Below, piece after piece: positions 1 through 8,640 of a stretch of 64,000 nt of DNA. Position numbers and translations under genes: made by a program. The notes beneath the pieces are model-generated. The model was not told the DNA's origin and made no database searches. It saw nothing but the letters and a program-made list of their open reading frames with translations. Origin of the DNA: JANPIX01 sp031425195 (GTDB taxonomy: Bacteria > Pseudomonadota > Alphaproteobacteria > Rhodobacterales > Rhodobacteraceae). Location: contig JANPIX010000032.1 of the NCBI GenBank assembly GCA_031425195.1, forward strand, positions 150,814 through 214,813, written 5' to 3'. How positions within the stretch are numbered: position 1 is the first letter of the stretch; every line of letters starts with the position of its first letter.

Positions 1-708
1 CCGATTGGCGTGAAGGCGCATCTTGCGCCGTTCCTGCCGGGGCATCCGGAAACCGGCGGTCTGGAAGGGCCGGTCAGCGCGGCCCCCTATGGCAGCGCGT
101 CGATCCTGCTGATCAGCTGGGCCTATTGCCTGATGATGGGCGGTGCCGGGCTGACGCAGGCGACGCGGGTTGCCATTCTGAACGCCAATTATATCGCGGC
201 CCGGCTAAAGGGGGAATTCCCGATCCTGTTCATGGGCAATCGCGGGCGGGTGGCGCATGAATGCATTCTGGACACCCGGCCCTTTGCGGCATGTGGCGTC
301 TCGGTGGACGACATCGCAAAACGGCTGATCGACAACGGCTTTCACGCCCCAACGATGAGCTGGCCCGTGGCAGGCACCCTGATGGTAGAACCGACGGAAA
401 GCGAAACCAAGGCCGAGATCGACAGGTTCATCACCGCCCTGCTGGCCATCCGCGCCGAAATTCGCGCGGTTGAGGCGGGCGAGATTGCAGCCGAGGACAG
501 CCCGCTGCGCTATGCGCCCCATACAGTGAATGATCTGGTGGCCGACTGGGACCGTAAATACAGCCGCGACCAGGGTTGTTTCCCGCCCGGTGCCTTCCGC
601 GTGGACAAATACTGGCCGCCGATTGGCCGGGTGGACAATGTCTATGGTGACCGCAACCTGATCTGCACCTGCCCGCCCTTGGAATCATATGCCGAGGCGG
701 CAGAGTAA
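1..708 (+). CDS. gcvP: Glycine dehydrogenase (decarboxylating), P-protein, C-terminal part
   Basis: This is the 3' end of a gene that starts before the window; the frame is open from base 1 and ends at TAA 706-708, giving 235 residues. The P-protein is the PLP enzyme of the glycine cleavage system and decarboxylates glycine, passing the aminomethyl group to lipoylated H-protein. Recognisable C-terminal sequence includes YGSASILLISWAY, NANYIAARL and the tail DNLICTCPP-like segment (GDRNLICTCPP) seen at the end of GcvP proteins. The PLP lysine lies upstream, outside the window. glyA at 6.0-7.3 kb belongs to the same one-carbon metabolism but is not in an operon with it. No convincing terminator was found in the 174 bases that follow. 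Confidence 0.95.
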   Translation, partial: PIGVKAHLAPFLPGHPETGGLEGPVSAAPYGSASILLISWAYCLMMGGAGLTQATRVAILNANYIAARLKGEFPILFMGNRGRVAHECILDTRPFAACGVSVDDIAKRLIDNGFHAPTMSWPVAGTLMVEPTESETKAEIDRFITALLAIRAEIRAVEAGEIAAEDSPLRYAPHTVNDLVADWDRKYSRDQGCFPPGAFRVDKYWPPIGRVDNVYGDRNLICTCPPLESYAEAAE

Positions 709-882
709 GGATGGCAAACAGGGCGATTTTGAGGGATTTAACCGGTTTGCCTTGAAATGACCCGGCCTTGGCCGCGAGAATGCCCCGAGTCGGCCACGAT
801 TGCCCCAAGGACAACCAAACAAAAGTCCACATCCTGAACGAGTGTTCTCGGCAACGGGTAACTTTATTTCGGGATGCGGGAC

Positions 883-3864
883 ATGGCAGTTTTTAACCAG
901 ACCAATAGCGGGACCAGCAACGGTGCGGTCGGCGCGGACACTCTGAACTATACGATCAACACCACCGGCGGTACGACCGGTGTTTTGTTGACCGGTATCA
1001 CCGGTTCCTTGGCAACTGGCTATGCTGGCACCTTCGACGGTCCAGGAACCAGCAATGGTATCTTCACTGGAATTGAAAACTTCGGCTTTGTGGACACAGC
1101 TGGCGGCAATGATACTTTGAATTTTGGTGATGGTGCCGATTCCATCAACTCGGGCGCTGGTGACGACATCATCAATGCCGCTGGCGGCAACGACACGGTG
1201 AACGCAGGCACTGGGAACGACACTATCAACACCGGTCTCGGTATCGACAGCATCAACGCGGGTGATGGCGACGACACCATCACGGTTACTTTCGAAAACG
1301 CCAACACCGTCGACACAGTTGACGGTGGCCTCGGCACTGATACGCTTATCTGGACCGGCGGCACGCAGGCCGTCAGCCTTTCGGCATCGGCCATCGTGAC
1401 GGCGTCCCAGGGCGCAGTATCGTTCACCGGCATCGAACGCTTCAACATCACCGGTTCGTCGGCTGACGACATCATGACATCGGGTGCGAACAACGACACG
1501 CTGAACGGCGGTTCGGGCGCAGATGCCCTTAACGGCGGCGCTGGCAATGACAGCGTCAACGGCGGCGCAGGCAACGACACGATCACCACCGATGTCGGCA
1601 GCAACGACACCATCGACGGCGGCGCTGACACCGACAAGCTCATCGTGCTGGGTGCGGGCGCGGCCTTCACGCTGACCACCACCTCCATCGCCAGCGGCTC
1701 GGGCGTGACCACGCTCAGCAACATCGAAAACTTCGACGTCAGCGGCTCCACTGCAAGCGACTCGATCACCACGGGTGCAGGCAACGACTCCATCACGGGC
1801 GGCAGCGGCAACGACACGATCAACGCTGGCGGGGGCACCAACGTCATCAACGGTGGCGCTGGCGACGACCGGATCACCGTCACGACGCTGAGCGGGACCG
1901 ACGTCATCGACGGCGGCACCGAAACCGACACGCTCGTGATCGTGGGAAGTGCAAGCTCGCTTAGCCTGAACATGGTTGGCACGGGCGGCACGTTCGCTGG
2001 CCCTGCGACGCAGACTTTTACCAATATCGAACAGGTCGACGTGACCGCTTCTTCCGCGAACGACAACCTTTTGTCGGGCGACGGGGATGACACGCTGAAC
2101 GGTCTTGGCGGGAATGACACGCTGAACGCTGGTGCCGGCAACAACCGTGTGGACGGCGACACGGGCGACGACAGCATTGCCGCACTCGGTGGCAATGATC
2201 TGATCTTCGGCGGCGTCGGCCTTGACGTGATCAACGCAGGCAACGGTGCGAACACCGTCTATGGCGGCGATGATGCGGACTCGATCACCACAGGCACCGG
2301 CAATGACTATGTCGAAGGCGGCGCAGGTGTTGACACGATCATCGTCGGGAACGGCACGAACCAGGTTCTTGGCGGTGACGGCAACGACGTTATCACCAGC
2401 GGCACGGGCGTGGACACCATCTATGGTGGCAACGACGACGACAACATCAACAGCGGTTCGGGCTTTGACAGGATCTATGGCGGCGCTGGTGTCGACTATC
2501 TGACGCTTGATCTGTCTGCGGCGACTGTCGGCATCAACATCTCGCTCAGCAACGAAGCAGGGAATGGGGTCAACAACTCCACCTTTGGTACTGGCGGCAT
2601 CGTGCAGGGCATCGAGGGGATGAACGTCATCACCGGGTCGGGCAATGACACCATCCGTGGCTACTTCAACGACCTGAACTCGATTACAACCAACGACTCG
2701 TTCTCCACGGGTGGCGGCAATGACGCGATCCGTGTCTATCTGAGCGGCACCGATGTGGTGAACGCTGGCAGCGGCACCGACGCTGTCGTGATTTATGCCG
2801 AAGATGGCGTGGCGCTCACGACGACGGGTAACGTCGTCTCGGGCACAACGTTCAGCGCCGTCTATGGCGACGGCACCAACCAGGTGACGGTCACGAACGC
2901 CGAGAACATGTTTGTCTTCGGTTCGTCGCAGGACGACCTGATCATCACCGGCAACGGCGGCGATGCGGTCTATGGCGGGGCTGGCAACGACGTTCTGCGC
3001 ACCGGCAAGGGCAAAGAGTTCGTCAATGGCGGTACCGGGCTTGACATGTGGGTGTTGAACACTTCTGCCAGCACGGCCGGGGCGAGCATCAACATCAACC
3101 GTCCGGCAGACCAGCAGGGCATCTATCAGGTGTCGGGTAAGTTCCTGAACATCGAAGGTATCAACATCACCGGTGGCAACAGCGGCGACACGATCACCAC
3201 CCATGCGACGTTCCAGATGGACGATGTGCTCAATCTGGCCGGTGGCTTTGACAAGGCGAACATTGCCCTGCGCGGCGATGACGTCGTGAATCTGGGTGCG
3301 GGTATCGACACTCTGGTGGTCAACGCTATCCTTGCAGGTGACGGGGCCAACGTGTCGCTTGGTGCTTTTACCGACGGTGCCGGCTATGCCGGTTCGGCAT
3401 CGCAGGGAACGGACTCCATCGTGTTCACCGGTGTGGATTACCTGTCCTTCAACGGTAGCAACAGCAACGACACGGCAAGCGGCGGGTCGGGCATTGACCG
3501 GCTGTATGGCAACGGGGGTGACGACATCCTTTCTGCCAGCAGCAACGCCGACCGTCTGTTTGGCGGAGCGGGTGCCGATACCCTGACCGGCGGGTCGGGC
3601 AACGACCAGATGACCGGTGGTGCGGATGCAGATGTGTTCGTATTCTCCAAAACCACCTACGCCGGTACCGACAAGATCTTTGACTTCGAAGATGGGGTCG
3701 ACAAGATTTTGATCTCGGGCGGGACCAATGCGAACATCAAGTCCATCACGTCGATCGGTGGTGGCGACGACACCTTGATTACGCTTGCTAACAACACGAC
3801 GATCACGCTGCTTAATGTTGAAAGCAACGATATTACAAAGGGTGGCGACTTCATCTTTGCTTGA
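883..3864 (+). CDS. RTX-type calcium-binding repeat protein, probable type I secretion substrate
   Basis: A 993-residue Asp/Gly/Asn-rich protein with no cysteine seen and no N-terminal Sec signal. It is built of many nonapeptide repeats of the GGxGxDxxx kind (for example GGAGNDSVNGGAGNDTI) arranged in blocks alternating with longer NIE-x-F/V-V-x-GSxxxD segments. Such repeats fold into a calcium-bound parallel beta roll outside the cell. The last 77 residues, from DVFVF through TDKIFDFEDGVDKI, resemble the serralysin-type C-terminal domain that carries the uncleaved type I secretion signal. No catalytic domain is recognisable, so adhesin, surface-layer or matrix roles are all possible. ATG 883 is chosen over ATG 874 because GGGA 871-874 sits 8 bases upstream. 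No HlyB/HlyD/TolC genes are nearby. A strong terminator follows. Confidence 0.9.
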   Translation: MAVFNQTNSGTSNGAVGADTLNYTINTTGGTTGVLLTGITGSLATGYAGTFDGPGTSNGIFTGIENFGFVDTAGGNDTLNFGDGADSINSGAGDDIINAAGGNDTVNAGTGNDTINTGLGIDSINAGDGDDTITVTFENANTVDTVDGGLGTDTLIWTGGTQAVSLSASAIVTASQGAVSFTGIERFNITGSSADDIMTSGANNDTLNGGSGADALNGGAGNDSVNGGAGNDTITTDVGSNDTIDGGADTDKLIVLGAGAAFTLTTTSIASGSGVTTLSNIENFDVSGSTASDSITTGAGNDSITGGSGNDTINAGGGTNVINGGAGDDRITVTTLSGTDVIDGGTETDTLVIVGSASSLSLNMVGTGGTFAGPATQTFTNIEQVDVTASSANDNLLSGDGDDTLNGLGGNDTLNAGAGNNRVDGDTGDDSIAALGGNDLIFGGVGLDVINAGNGANTVYGGDDADSITTGTGNDYVEGGAGVDTIIVGNGTNQVLGGDGNDVITSGTGVDTIYGGNDDDNINSGSGFDRIYGGAGVDYLTLDLSAATVGINISLSNEAGNGVNNSTFGTGGIVQGIEGMNVITGSGNDTIRGYFNDLNSITTNDSFSTGGGNDAIRVYLSGTDVVNAGSGTDAVVIYAEDGVALTTTGNVVSGTTFSAVYGDGTNQVTVTNAENMFVFGSSQDDLIITGNGGDAVYGGAGNDVLRTGKGKEFVNGGTGLDMWVLNTSASTAGASININRPADQQGIYQVSGKFLNIEGINITGGNSGDTITTHATFQMDDVLNLAGGFDKANIALRGDDVVNLGAGIDTLVVNAILAGDGANVSLGAFTDGAGYAGSASQGTDSIVFTGVDYLSFNGSNSNDTASGGSGIDRLYGNGGDDILSASSNADRLFGGAGADTLTGGSGNDQMTGGADADVFVFSKTTYAGTDKIFDFEDGVDKILISGGTNANIKSITSIGGGDDTLITLANNTTITLLNVESNDITKGGDFIFA

Positions 3865-3884
3865 TCGCAACTCGCAGAAAACAG

Positions 3885-3915
3885 CCCGGTCCGCCTTGTG
3901 CGGGCCGGGTTTTTC
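3885..3915 (+). terminator. Rho-independent terminator after the RTX gene
   Basis: A 10-bp stem (3885-3894 with 3900-3909, one T-G pair) closes a 5-base loop and is followed directly by TTTTTC. It begins 20 bases after the RTX stop codon and separates that gene from the convergent hydrolase gene. Confidence 0.9.
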
Positions 3916-3929
3916 TTTGCCTACGGCTG

Positions 3930-4715
3930 TCAGTGGCGATCCGGCATGTCCAGAAAAACGCCAACCGCCGCTTCAAACGCACGGGGTTGATCCGCGTGGA
4001 GCCAATGGCCCGCGTCAGGCAGTTTGGCGAACCTTGCGGCGGGGAATTGCGTCAGGATGGCGGGGCGATGTTCGGGCTGCACATAGTGTGACAGTGCACC
4101 CGTCAGAAACAGCGTCGGCTGCGCGAACACGCCCGCGGGCCTTGGCCAGCCGATGATTTGCGGCATGGCGTCGTGCAAGACGGGCAGGTTCAGCCGCCAG
4201 CGCGCGCCACCCTCGGCCTTGAGGTCAAGGGATTGAAGGAAAAAAGCCCGCAAGGCGGCGTCCGGAACATCGTGCGCAAGGCGCGCATCTGCGTCTGCCC
4301 TGCTGGTCAGGCCAGACAGATCCAACCGCTGCATCGCGTCGATATGGCCAAGGTTGTCGTGGTCATAGGGCACGGGGGCAATATCCCCCACGATCAGCCG
4401 CCGGACAAGTTCGGGCCGCGCCAATGCAAAGCACATCGCCGCCTTGCCCCCCATCGAATGACCCAGCACATCCATCGGGCCGCCCAGATGGTCGATGACC
4501 TGTGCCAGATCATCCGCCAGATCGGCATAGCTGTGCGTCGGAAACCACGGACTTTCCCCATGGTTGCGCATGTCCACCACAACCACATCCCGGGTCACAG
4601 CCAAACGGCGCGCCGTTGTGCCCCAGTTTCGCGCCGAACCAAACAGCCCGTGCGCGATTAGGAGAGGGCGCGAAACAGTTGGAGTTGCGGCAGGGTATTT
4701 GTTGAAATTCAGCAT
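3930..4715 (-). CDS. Alpha/beta-fold hydrolase (YbfF/ABHD11-like esterase)
   Basis: A 261-residue alpha/beta hydrolase. The oxyanion region LLIAHGLFGSARNW, the strand VVVDMRNHGESP, the nucleophile elbow GHSMGG (Ser) and the late GHWLHADQP (His) mark the family; the acid is probably in the FLTGALS region. Length and motif order match the short-chain esterase YbfF and its mitochondrial relative ABHD11. The substrate is unknown; cytoplasmic, since no signal peptide is seen. An ATG 36 bases upstream (4751) is also in frame, but the peptide from MLNFNKYP is the usual start of such proteins. It is transcribed towards the RTX gene. Confidence 0.9.
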   Translation of the reverse strand: MLNFNKYPAATPTVSRPLLIAHGLFGSARNWGTTARRLAVTRDVVVVDMRNHGESPWFPTHSYADLADDLAQVIDHLGGPMDVLGHSMGGKAAMCFALARPELVRRLIVGDIAPVPYDHDNLGHIDAMQRLDLSGLTSRADADARLAHDVPDAALRAFFLQSLDLKAEGGARWRLNLPVLHDAMPQIIGWPRPAGVFAQPTLFLTGALSHYVQPEHRPAILTQFPAARFAKLPDAGHWLHADQPRAFEAAVGVFLDMPDRH

Positions 4716-4815
4716 GATGGAATTGCTACTATTTCCTTTTCCTTCGCCCACAGGTGTTGTCGCACCGCATGCGCACGCTTAAACTTGGTCAGTGGGGTGA
4801 AAGTGTTGGTGAGTG

Positions 4816-5187
4816 ATGGGCGCTGCTTCGATACAGCAGATGGCCGACCGTGTGGCGGCCTTGATGGAGGAACGGCTTCGCGTAAAAGGCCCAAGTCTGA
4901 CGCAGAAACTGCGTCGGGGTGGGTGGCTTTTGCCGCGCCGGATACGGGCCGAGGCGCAGGAGCTCGCCCGGTTTGCCGACATGTCCCAGAACCCGAAACT
5001 TCTGGCGCATGTGGACGAGGCGCGCGTGGCGCAAGCCTATGATAGCTGCTTGCGTCACTTGAACGGCGTCAATGTCTGGGATCGGCGCAAGGGGGTCTTC
5101 ATGTCGATGGCCCTGTCGATTTTGGGAAGTCTGCTTGTGGTGACGGTGCTGACCGTCGCCATTCTGGTATGGCGCGGCTATTTGTAA
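4816..5187 (+). CDS. Small hypothetical protein with C-terminal membrane anchor
   Basis: A 123-residue protein of unknown function. The first ~85 residues are hydrophilic and helical, rich in Arg and Leu; the end (MALSILGSLLVVTVLTVAILVWRGYL region, shown here only in outline) is one hydrophobic helix of about 22 residues, predicting a tail-anchored protein with its body in the cytoplasm. ATG 4816 follows GGTGAG; a GTG one codon earlier is an alternative. The whole membrane helix is encoded inside an 89-base convergent overlap with the 3' end of the DUF817 gene. No known domain was recognised. Confidence 0.65.
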   Translation: MGAASIQQMADRVAALMEERLRVKGPSLTQKLRRGGWLLPRRIRAEAQELARFADMSQNPKLLAHVDEARVAQAYDSCLRHLNGVNVWDRRKGVFMSMALSILGSLLVVTVLTVAILVWRGYL

Positions 5188-6007
5188 TGGCCTGGCGGCT
5201 GACCAGAGTGACAGTCACGAACGACACATAAAGCAACAGATACCATGACCCGAGTTTGGCAAAACTGACCCAGTGTTCGCGGGCCTGTCCGGTGTAAAGC
5301 CATGTGCCGGTTGCGGTTCCTACATTTTCGGCGACCCAAAGCGCAAGGCTGGACAGAAATGCCGCAAGGGGCAGGGGCATCCACCAATCCCGCTCGGACA
5401 CGCGAAACCACACCCTTGTGCGTCCATAAATCACCAATGTCGCGGCAAAAAGCGCGATGCGGATGTCGGGCAGGAAATGATGCGCAAAGAAATTGGCATA
5501 GATCGCGGCGGCCAGTGCAACCGTGATCCAGAAGGGTGGATAGGGTTGGAACCGCATGTCAAAGATGCGAATGGCGCGGGCCATGTAACTGCCAACGGCC
5601 GCATACATGAACCCGGAAAACAGGGGCACGCCCAGCAGTTTGAGAACGGCCGGTTCCGGATAGGCCCATGAACCGGCGCCCACCTTGAACCACTCCATCG
5701 CGGTTCCGGTCAGATGAAACAGAAGAATGACCCGCGCCTCTTCCCAGGTTTCCAGCTTGCGCCACAGGAACACCGCTTGGACCGCAAGCGCGAACAGGAA
5801 CAGGAAGTCATACCGGTAAATTGGCCAGTTGTCCTGCCACAGCAACTTTGTCCCGATGATCGCGGCAAGCAGCAGGCCGCCAAACAGGCAGGCCCAACCT
5901 TTCTTGAGCACGAACATGACGAACTCCGCGACACCGAACGGCAGTCGCGCCCGGGCCCAGTCGCCAAGGCGGCGTTCAAGGCTGGTGGATGTGGGCGAAT
6001 GCACCAT
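5099..6007 (-). CDS. DUF817 family integral membrane protein
   Basis: A 302-residue, very hydrophobic protein with about eight predicted membrane helices and aromatic loop motifs such as TGTAMEWFKVGAGSWAYPEP and ENVGTATGTW, which characterise DUF817. The function of the family is unknown. It lies 26 bases downstream of glyA on the same strand and may be co-transcribed with it. The last ~30 residues are charged and Pro/Ser-rich, and this tail is the part that overlaps the convergent small membrane protein gene. Confidence 0.85.
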   Translation of the reverse strand: MVHSPTSTSLERRLGDWARARLPFGVAEFVMFVLKKGWACLFGGLLLAAIIGTKLLWQDNWPIYRYDFLFLFALAVQAVFLWRKLETWEEARVILLFHLTGTAMEWFKVGAGSWAYPEPAVLKLLGVPLFSGFMYAAVGSYMARAIRIFDMRFQPYPPFWITVALAAAIYANFFAHHFLPDIRIALFAATLVIYGRTRVWFRVSERDWWMPLPLAAFLSSLALWVAENVGTATGTWLYTGQAREHWVSFAKLGSWYLLLYVSFVTVTLVSRQAITNSRAIPEWRRSAPSPQADFPKSTGPST

Positions 6008-6033
6008 CGCGGTCGGGCATCCGCCCTGTCAGG

Positions 6034-7329
6034 TCAAAGGCCCGGATAGATCGGGAACAGCGCGCACAGTTCGGCAACCTTGGCACGCACACCCGCCTCG
6101 ACAGCACTGTTACCGTCTTCGCCGTTCGCGGCCAAACCGTCGACAACTTCGACGATCCAGTCGCCGATCTGGCGAAACTCCACTTCGGTAAAACCGCGCG
6201 TGGTGCCCGCTGGCGTACCAAGACGGACGCCGCTGGTGATCGTCGGCTTTTCGGTATCGAACGGGATGCCGTTCTTGTTGCAGGTGATATGTGCCCGGCC
6301 AAGTGCCTTTTCGGTGGCATTGCCCTTGACGCCCTTGGGCCGCAGATCGACGAGCATCAGGTGCGTGTCGGTGCCCCCGGTCACAGTGCCAAGCCCACCC
6401 TTCATCAACTGATCCGCCAGCGCCTGTGCGTTCTTGATGACCTGCGCCTGATAGGTTTTGAATTCGGGGCGCAGCGCCTCGCCAAAGGCGACGGCTTTGG
6501 CGGCGATCACATGCATCAGGGGGCCGCCCTGGATACCCGGGAAGATGGCCGAGTTGAACTTTTTCGCCAAGGCTTCGTCATTCGTCAGGATCATACCGCC
6601 GCGCGGTCCGCGCAATGTTTTGTGTGTCGTGGTGGTTGCCACATGGGCATGGGGGAAGGGGCTTGGATACAGCCCTGCGGCGACCAACCCCGCGAAATGT
6701 GCCATATCGACCAGAAGATAGGCCCCGACCTTGTCAGCAATCTGCCGCATCCGCGCAAAGTCGATGATCCGCGGAATAGCAGAGCCACCGGCAATGATCA
6801 TCTTGGGACGGTGGGTTTCGGCTAGGTCGGCCACCTGTTCATAGTCAAGCAGCAGATCCTGCGCGCGCACGCCATACTGAACCGCCTTGAACCATTTGCC
6901 CGACTGGTTGGGTGCCGCCCCATGGGTCAGGTGACCCCCGGCGTCAAGCGACATGCCCAGAATGGTATCGCCAGGCTGCAACAGCGCCTGAAACACACCC
7001 TGGTTTGCCTGACTGCCGCTGTTGGGCTGAACGTTGGCAAAGCCCACGCCAAACAGTTCGCAGGCGCGGGCAATGGCCAGATTTTCGGCCACGTCGACAA
7101 ATTGACATCCGCCATAGTACCGCTTGCCCGGATACCCCTCGGCGTACTTGTTCGTCATCACGCCGCCCTGCGCCTCCATCACCGCGCGGCTGACGATGTT
7201 TTCGGACGCGATAAGTTCGATTTCATCGCGTTGACGGCCCAGTTCCTGTGTCATGGCCCCGAACAGTTCAGGGTCGCGGTTTTCCAGCGTTTCAGTGAAA
7301 AATCCGGCGTCACGGTGCGGGGCGTTCAT
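6034..7329 (-). CDS. glyA: Serine hydroxymethyltransferase
   Basis: A 431-residue PLP enzyme that interconverts serine and glycine with transfer of a one-carbon unit to tetrahydrofolate. Diagnostic stretches are ELIASENIVSRAV, NKYAEGYPGKRYYGG, NVQPNSGSQAN, and the PLP-lysine site VATTTTHKTLRGPRGG. Length equals that of bacterial GlyA. The start at 7329 (MNAPHRD) is preceded by GGGAGA at 7 bases; the open frame runs far upstream without family similarity. It is divergent from the NAD kinase gene. The intergenic space (159 bases) shows no riboswitch that I could recognise. Confidence 0.97.
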   Translation of the reverse strand: MNAPHRDAGFFTETLENRDPELFGAMTQELGRQRDEIELIASENIVSRAVMEAQGGVMTNKYAEGYPGKRYYGGCQFVDVAENLAIARACELFGVGFANVQPNSGSQANQGVFQALLQPGDTILGMSLDAGGHLTHGAAPNQSGKWFKAVQYGVRAQDLLLDYEQVADLAETHRPKMIIAGGSAIPRIIDFARMRQIADKVGAYLLVDMAHFAGLVAAGLYPSPFPHAHVATTTTHKTLRGPRGGMILTNDEALAKKFNSAIFPGIQGGPLMHVIAAKAVAFGEALRPEFKTYQAQVIKNAQALADQLMKGGLGTVTGGTDTHLMLVDLRPKGVKGNATEKALGRAHITCNKNGIPFDTEKPTITSGVRLGTPAGTTRGFTEVEFRQIGDWIVEVVDGLAANGEDGNSAVEAGVRAKVAELCALFPIYPGL

Positions 7330-7488
7330 TGGCATCTCCCTTGGGGCATGGCGTATCCTGTTTCGTTTACAACATCGGAACCGCTCGCAAAAGCGAAGAA
7401 ACGACGCAGTCGCGGCGTCTGGCGAAGTGGCGGGGGTTGAGTTTTCATCGGTGCTATGCCCAAGACTGCAGGGCGGAGGCTTTGACAC

Positions 7489-8247
7489 ATGAAGATCGCG
7501 TTTCTTTCCAGCGGATCGACGGCTGCGAAAACGGCCCTCAAAAAGCTGACCACGCGGCACGGGCAATGCACGCCCGATGCGGCAGACGTGATCGTGGCGC
7601 TGGGGGGCGACGGGTTCATGCTGCAGTCGTTGCATGAATGGCAATCCCTCGGCCTGCCGGTTTATGGGATGAACTGCGGCACCATCGGGTTTCTGATGAA
7701 CGCCTATCACACCGAAGGGCTGACCGAACGATTGACGGCGGCAGTGGAAGAGGTGGTCAATCCCTTGCGCATGCATGCCGAAACCGTGGACGGCCAGAGG
7801 CTTGAGGCATTGGCGATCAATGAGGTCAGTCTGTTCCGCATGGGCCCGCAGGCGGCCAAGCTGCGGATTTCGGTAGATGGCAAGGTGCGCATGCCGGAAC
7901 TGGTGTGTGACGGCGCACTGCTGGCCACGCCGGCGGGTTCGACGGCTTACAACTATTCTGCGCATGGCCCCATTCTTCCCATCGGATCGGATGTTCTGGC
8001 CCTGACGGCTGTGGCCGCGTTTCGCCCCCGTCGTTGGCGCGGGGCGTTGCTGCCGGATACTGCCGTCGTTCGGTTCGATGTGATCGACCCGGCAAAACGC
8101 CCCGTGATGGCGGATGCGGACGGACGCCGCAGCATCCGTGACGTCGTGGCTGTGGAGGTGCGTTCGGAACCGCGCGTCAATCACCGCATCCTGTTCGATC
8201 CCGGTCATGGTCTGGAAGAACGTCTGCTGAACGAACAGTTCGTCTGA
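7489..8247 (+). CDS. nadK: NAD kinase
   Basis: A 252-residue ATP-NAD kinase that makes NADP+ from NAD+. It shows the family signature GGDG at residues 39-42, the motif INEVSLFR, and the glycine-rich substrate loop CDGALLATPAGSTAY. The length is typical for the short alphaproteobacterial form. ATG 7489 follows GGCGGAGG at about 9 bases. It is transcribed divergently from glyA and is followed, 60 bases on, by a small lipoprotein gene. Confidence 0.96.
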   Translation: MKIAFLSSGSTAAKTALKKLTTRHGQCTPDAADVIVALGGDGFMLQSLHEWQSLGLPVYGMNCGTIGFLMNAYHTEGLTERLTAAVEEVVNPLRMHAETVDGQRLEALAINEVSLFRMGPQAAKLRISVDGKVRMPELVCDGALLATPAGSTAYNYSAHGPILPIGSDVLALTAVAAFRPRRWRGALLPDTAVVRFDVIDPAKRPVMADADGRRSIRDVVAVEVRSEPRVNHRILFDPGHGLEERLLNEQFV

Positions 8248-8268
8248 CTGGCGCGCGATTCGCTGCTG

Positions 8269-8285
8269 TTAACCGCATCTTAACC
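8269..8285. promoter_or_regulatory. Candidate CtrA binding box TTAA-N7-TTAACC
   Basis: The two half sites TTAA (8269-8272) and TTAACC (8280-8285) are separated by exactly seven bases, matching the full CtrA consensus of alphaproteobacteria. It lies 22 bases upstream of the small lipoprotein start. Binding is inferred only. Confidence 0.5.
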
Positions 8286-8307
8286 AAGGCGGGCGCAGAG
8301 TCGTTGC

Positions 8308-8595
8308 ATGCGCCTGGTCCTTGCCTTTTGTCTGCTTGCCGCCTGCGGTGCCCAACCGGCCCCCGAGTTTTTCGGTGCGACCCGGACGGACGTTGTACGC
8401 GACGGGCGGAACTATACAGTTTTCCGCACCGACAGCCGGGTCGAGGTTATCCGCCTTGGCTATGTTCCGCGCGGCGAACATCAGGCGGTTCGTGCCACGA
8501 TGATCGACATGATCCCATCCGTCACCGGCTGCAGGCTCGTCCCGTCCACGATCACCGGAGACAGTGGTGAAATGCGGGGTTCGATCACCTGTTAA
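8308..8595 (+). CDS. Small lipoprotein of unknown function
   Basis: A 95-residue protein beginning with a lipoprotein signal: short basic start, hydrophobic core and lipobox LLAAC with the acylated Cys at residue 13. The mature part is about 80 residues, with two further cysteines (one in VTGC, one as the last residue) that could form a disulfide. No domain was recognised. It sits between nadK and a ParA gene on the same strand, 45 bases upstream of the latter, under a candidate CtrA box. Confidence 0.75.
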   Translation: MRLVLAFCLLAACGAQPAPEFFGATRTDVVRDGRNYTVFRTDSRVEVIRLGYVPRGEHQAVRATMIDMIPSVTGCRLVPSTITGDSGEMRGSITC

Positions 8596-8640
8596 CCCGT
8601 AGGAATTCATGCTATGCTGCAGTGCAGCAAAGGGATTCGC

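Noticed and set aside
713..750. GGCAAAC/GTTTGCC repeat after gcvP as a terminator
   Set aside because: The loop would be 24 bases and no U-tract follows directly.
685..3870. A 1061-codon open frame antisense to the RTX gene
   Set aside because: It mirrors the RTX gene exactly; the repetitive GC-biased codons of the sense gene leave no stops on the opposite strand. It has no family resemblance and no ribosome site.
7330..8208. Upstream extension of the glyA frame by about 290 codons
   Set aside because: It runs antisense through nadK, has no similarity to GlyA, and GlyA of normal length starts at 7329 with a good ribosome site.
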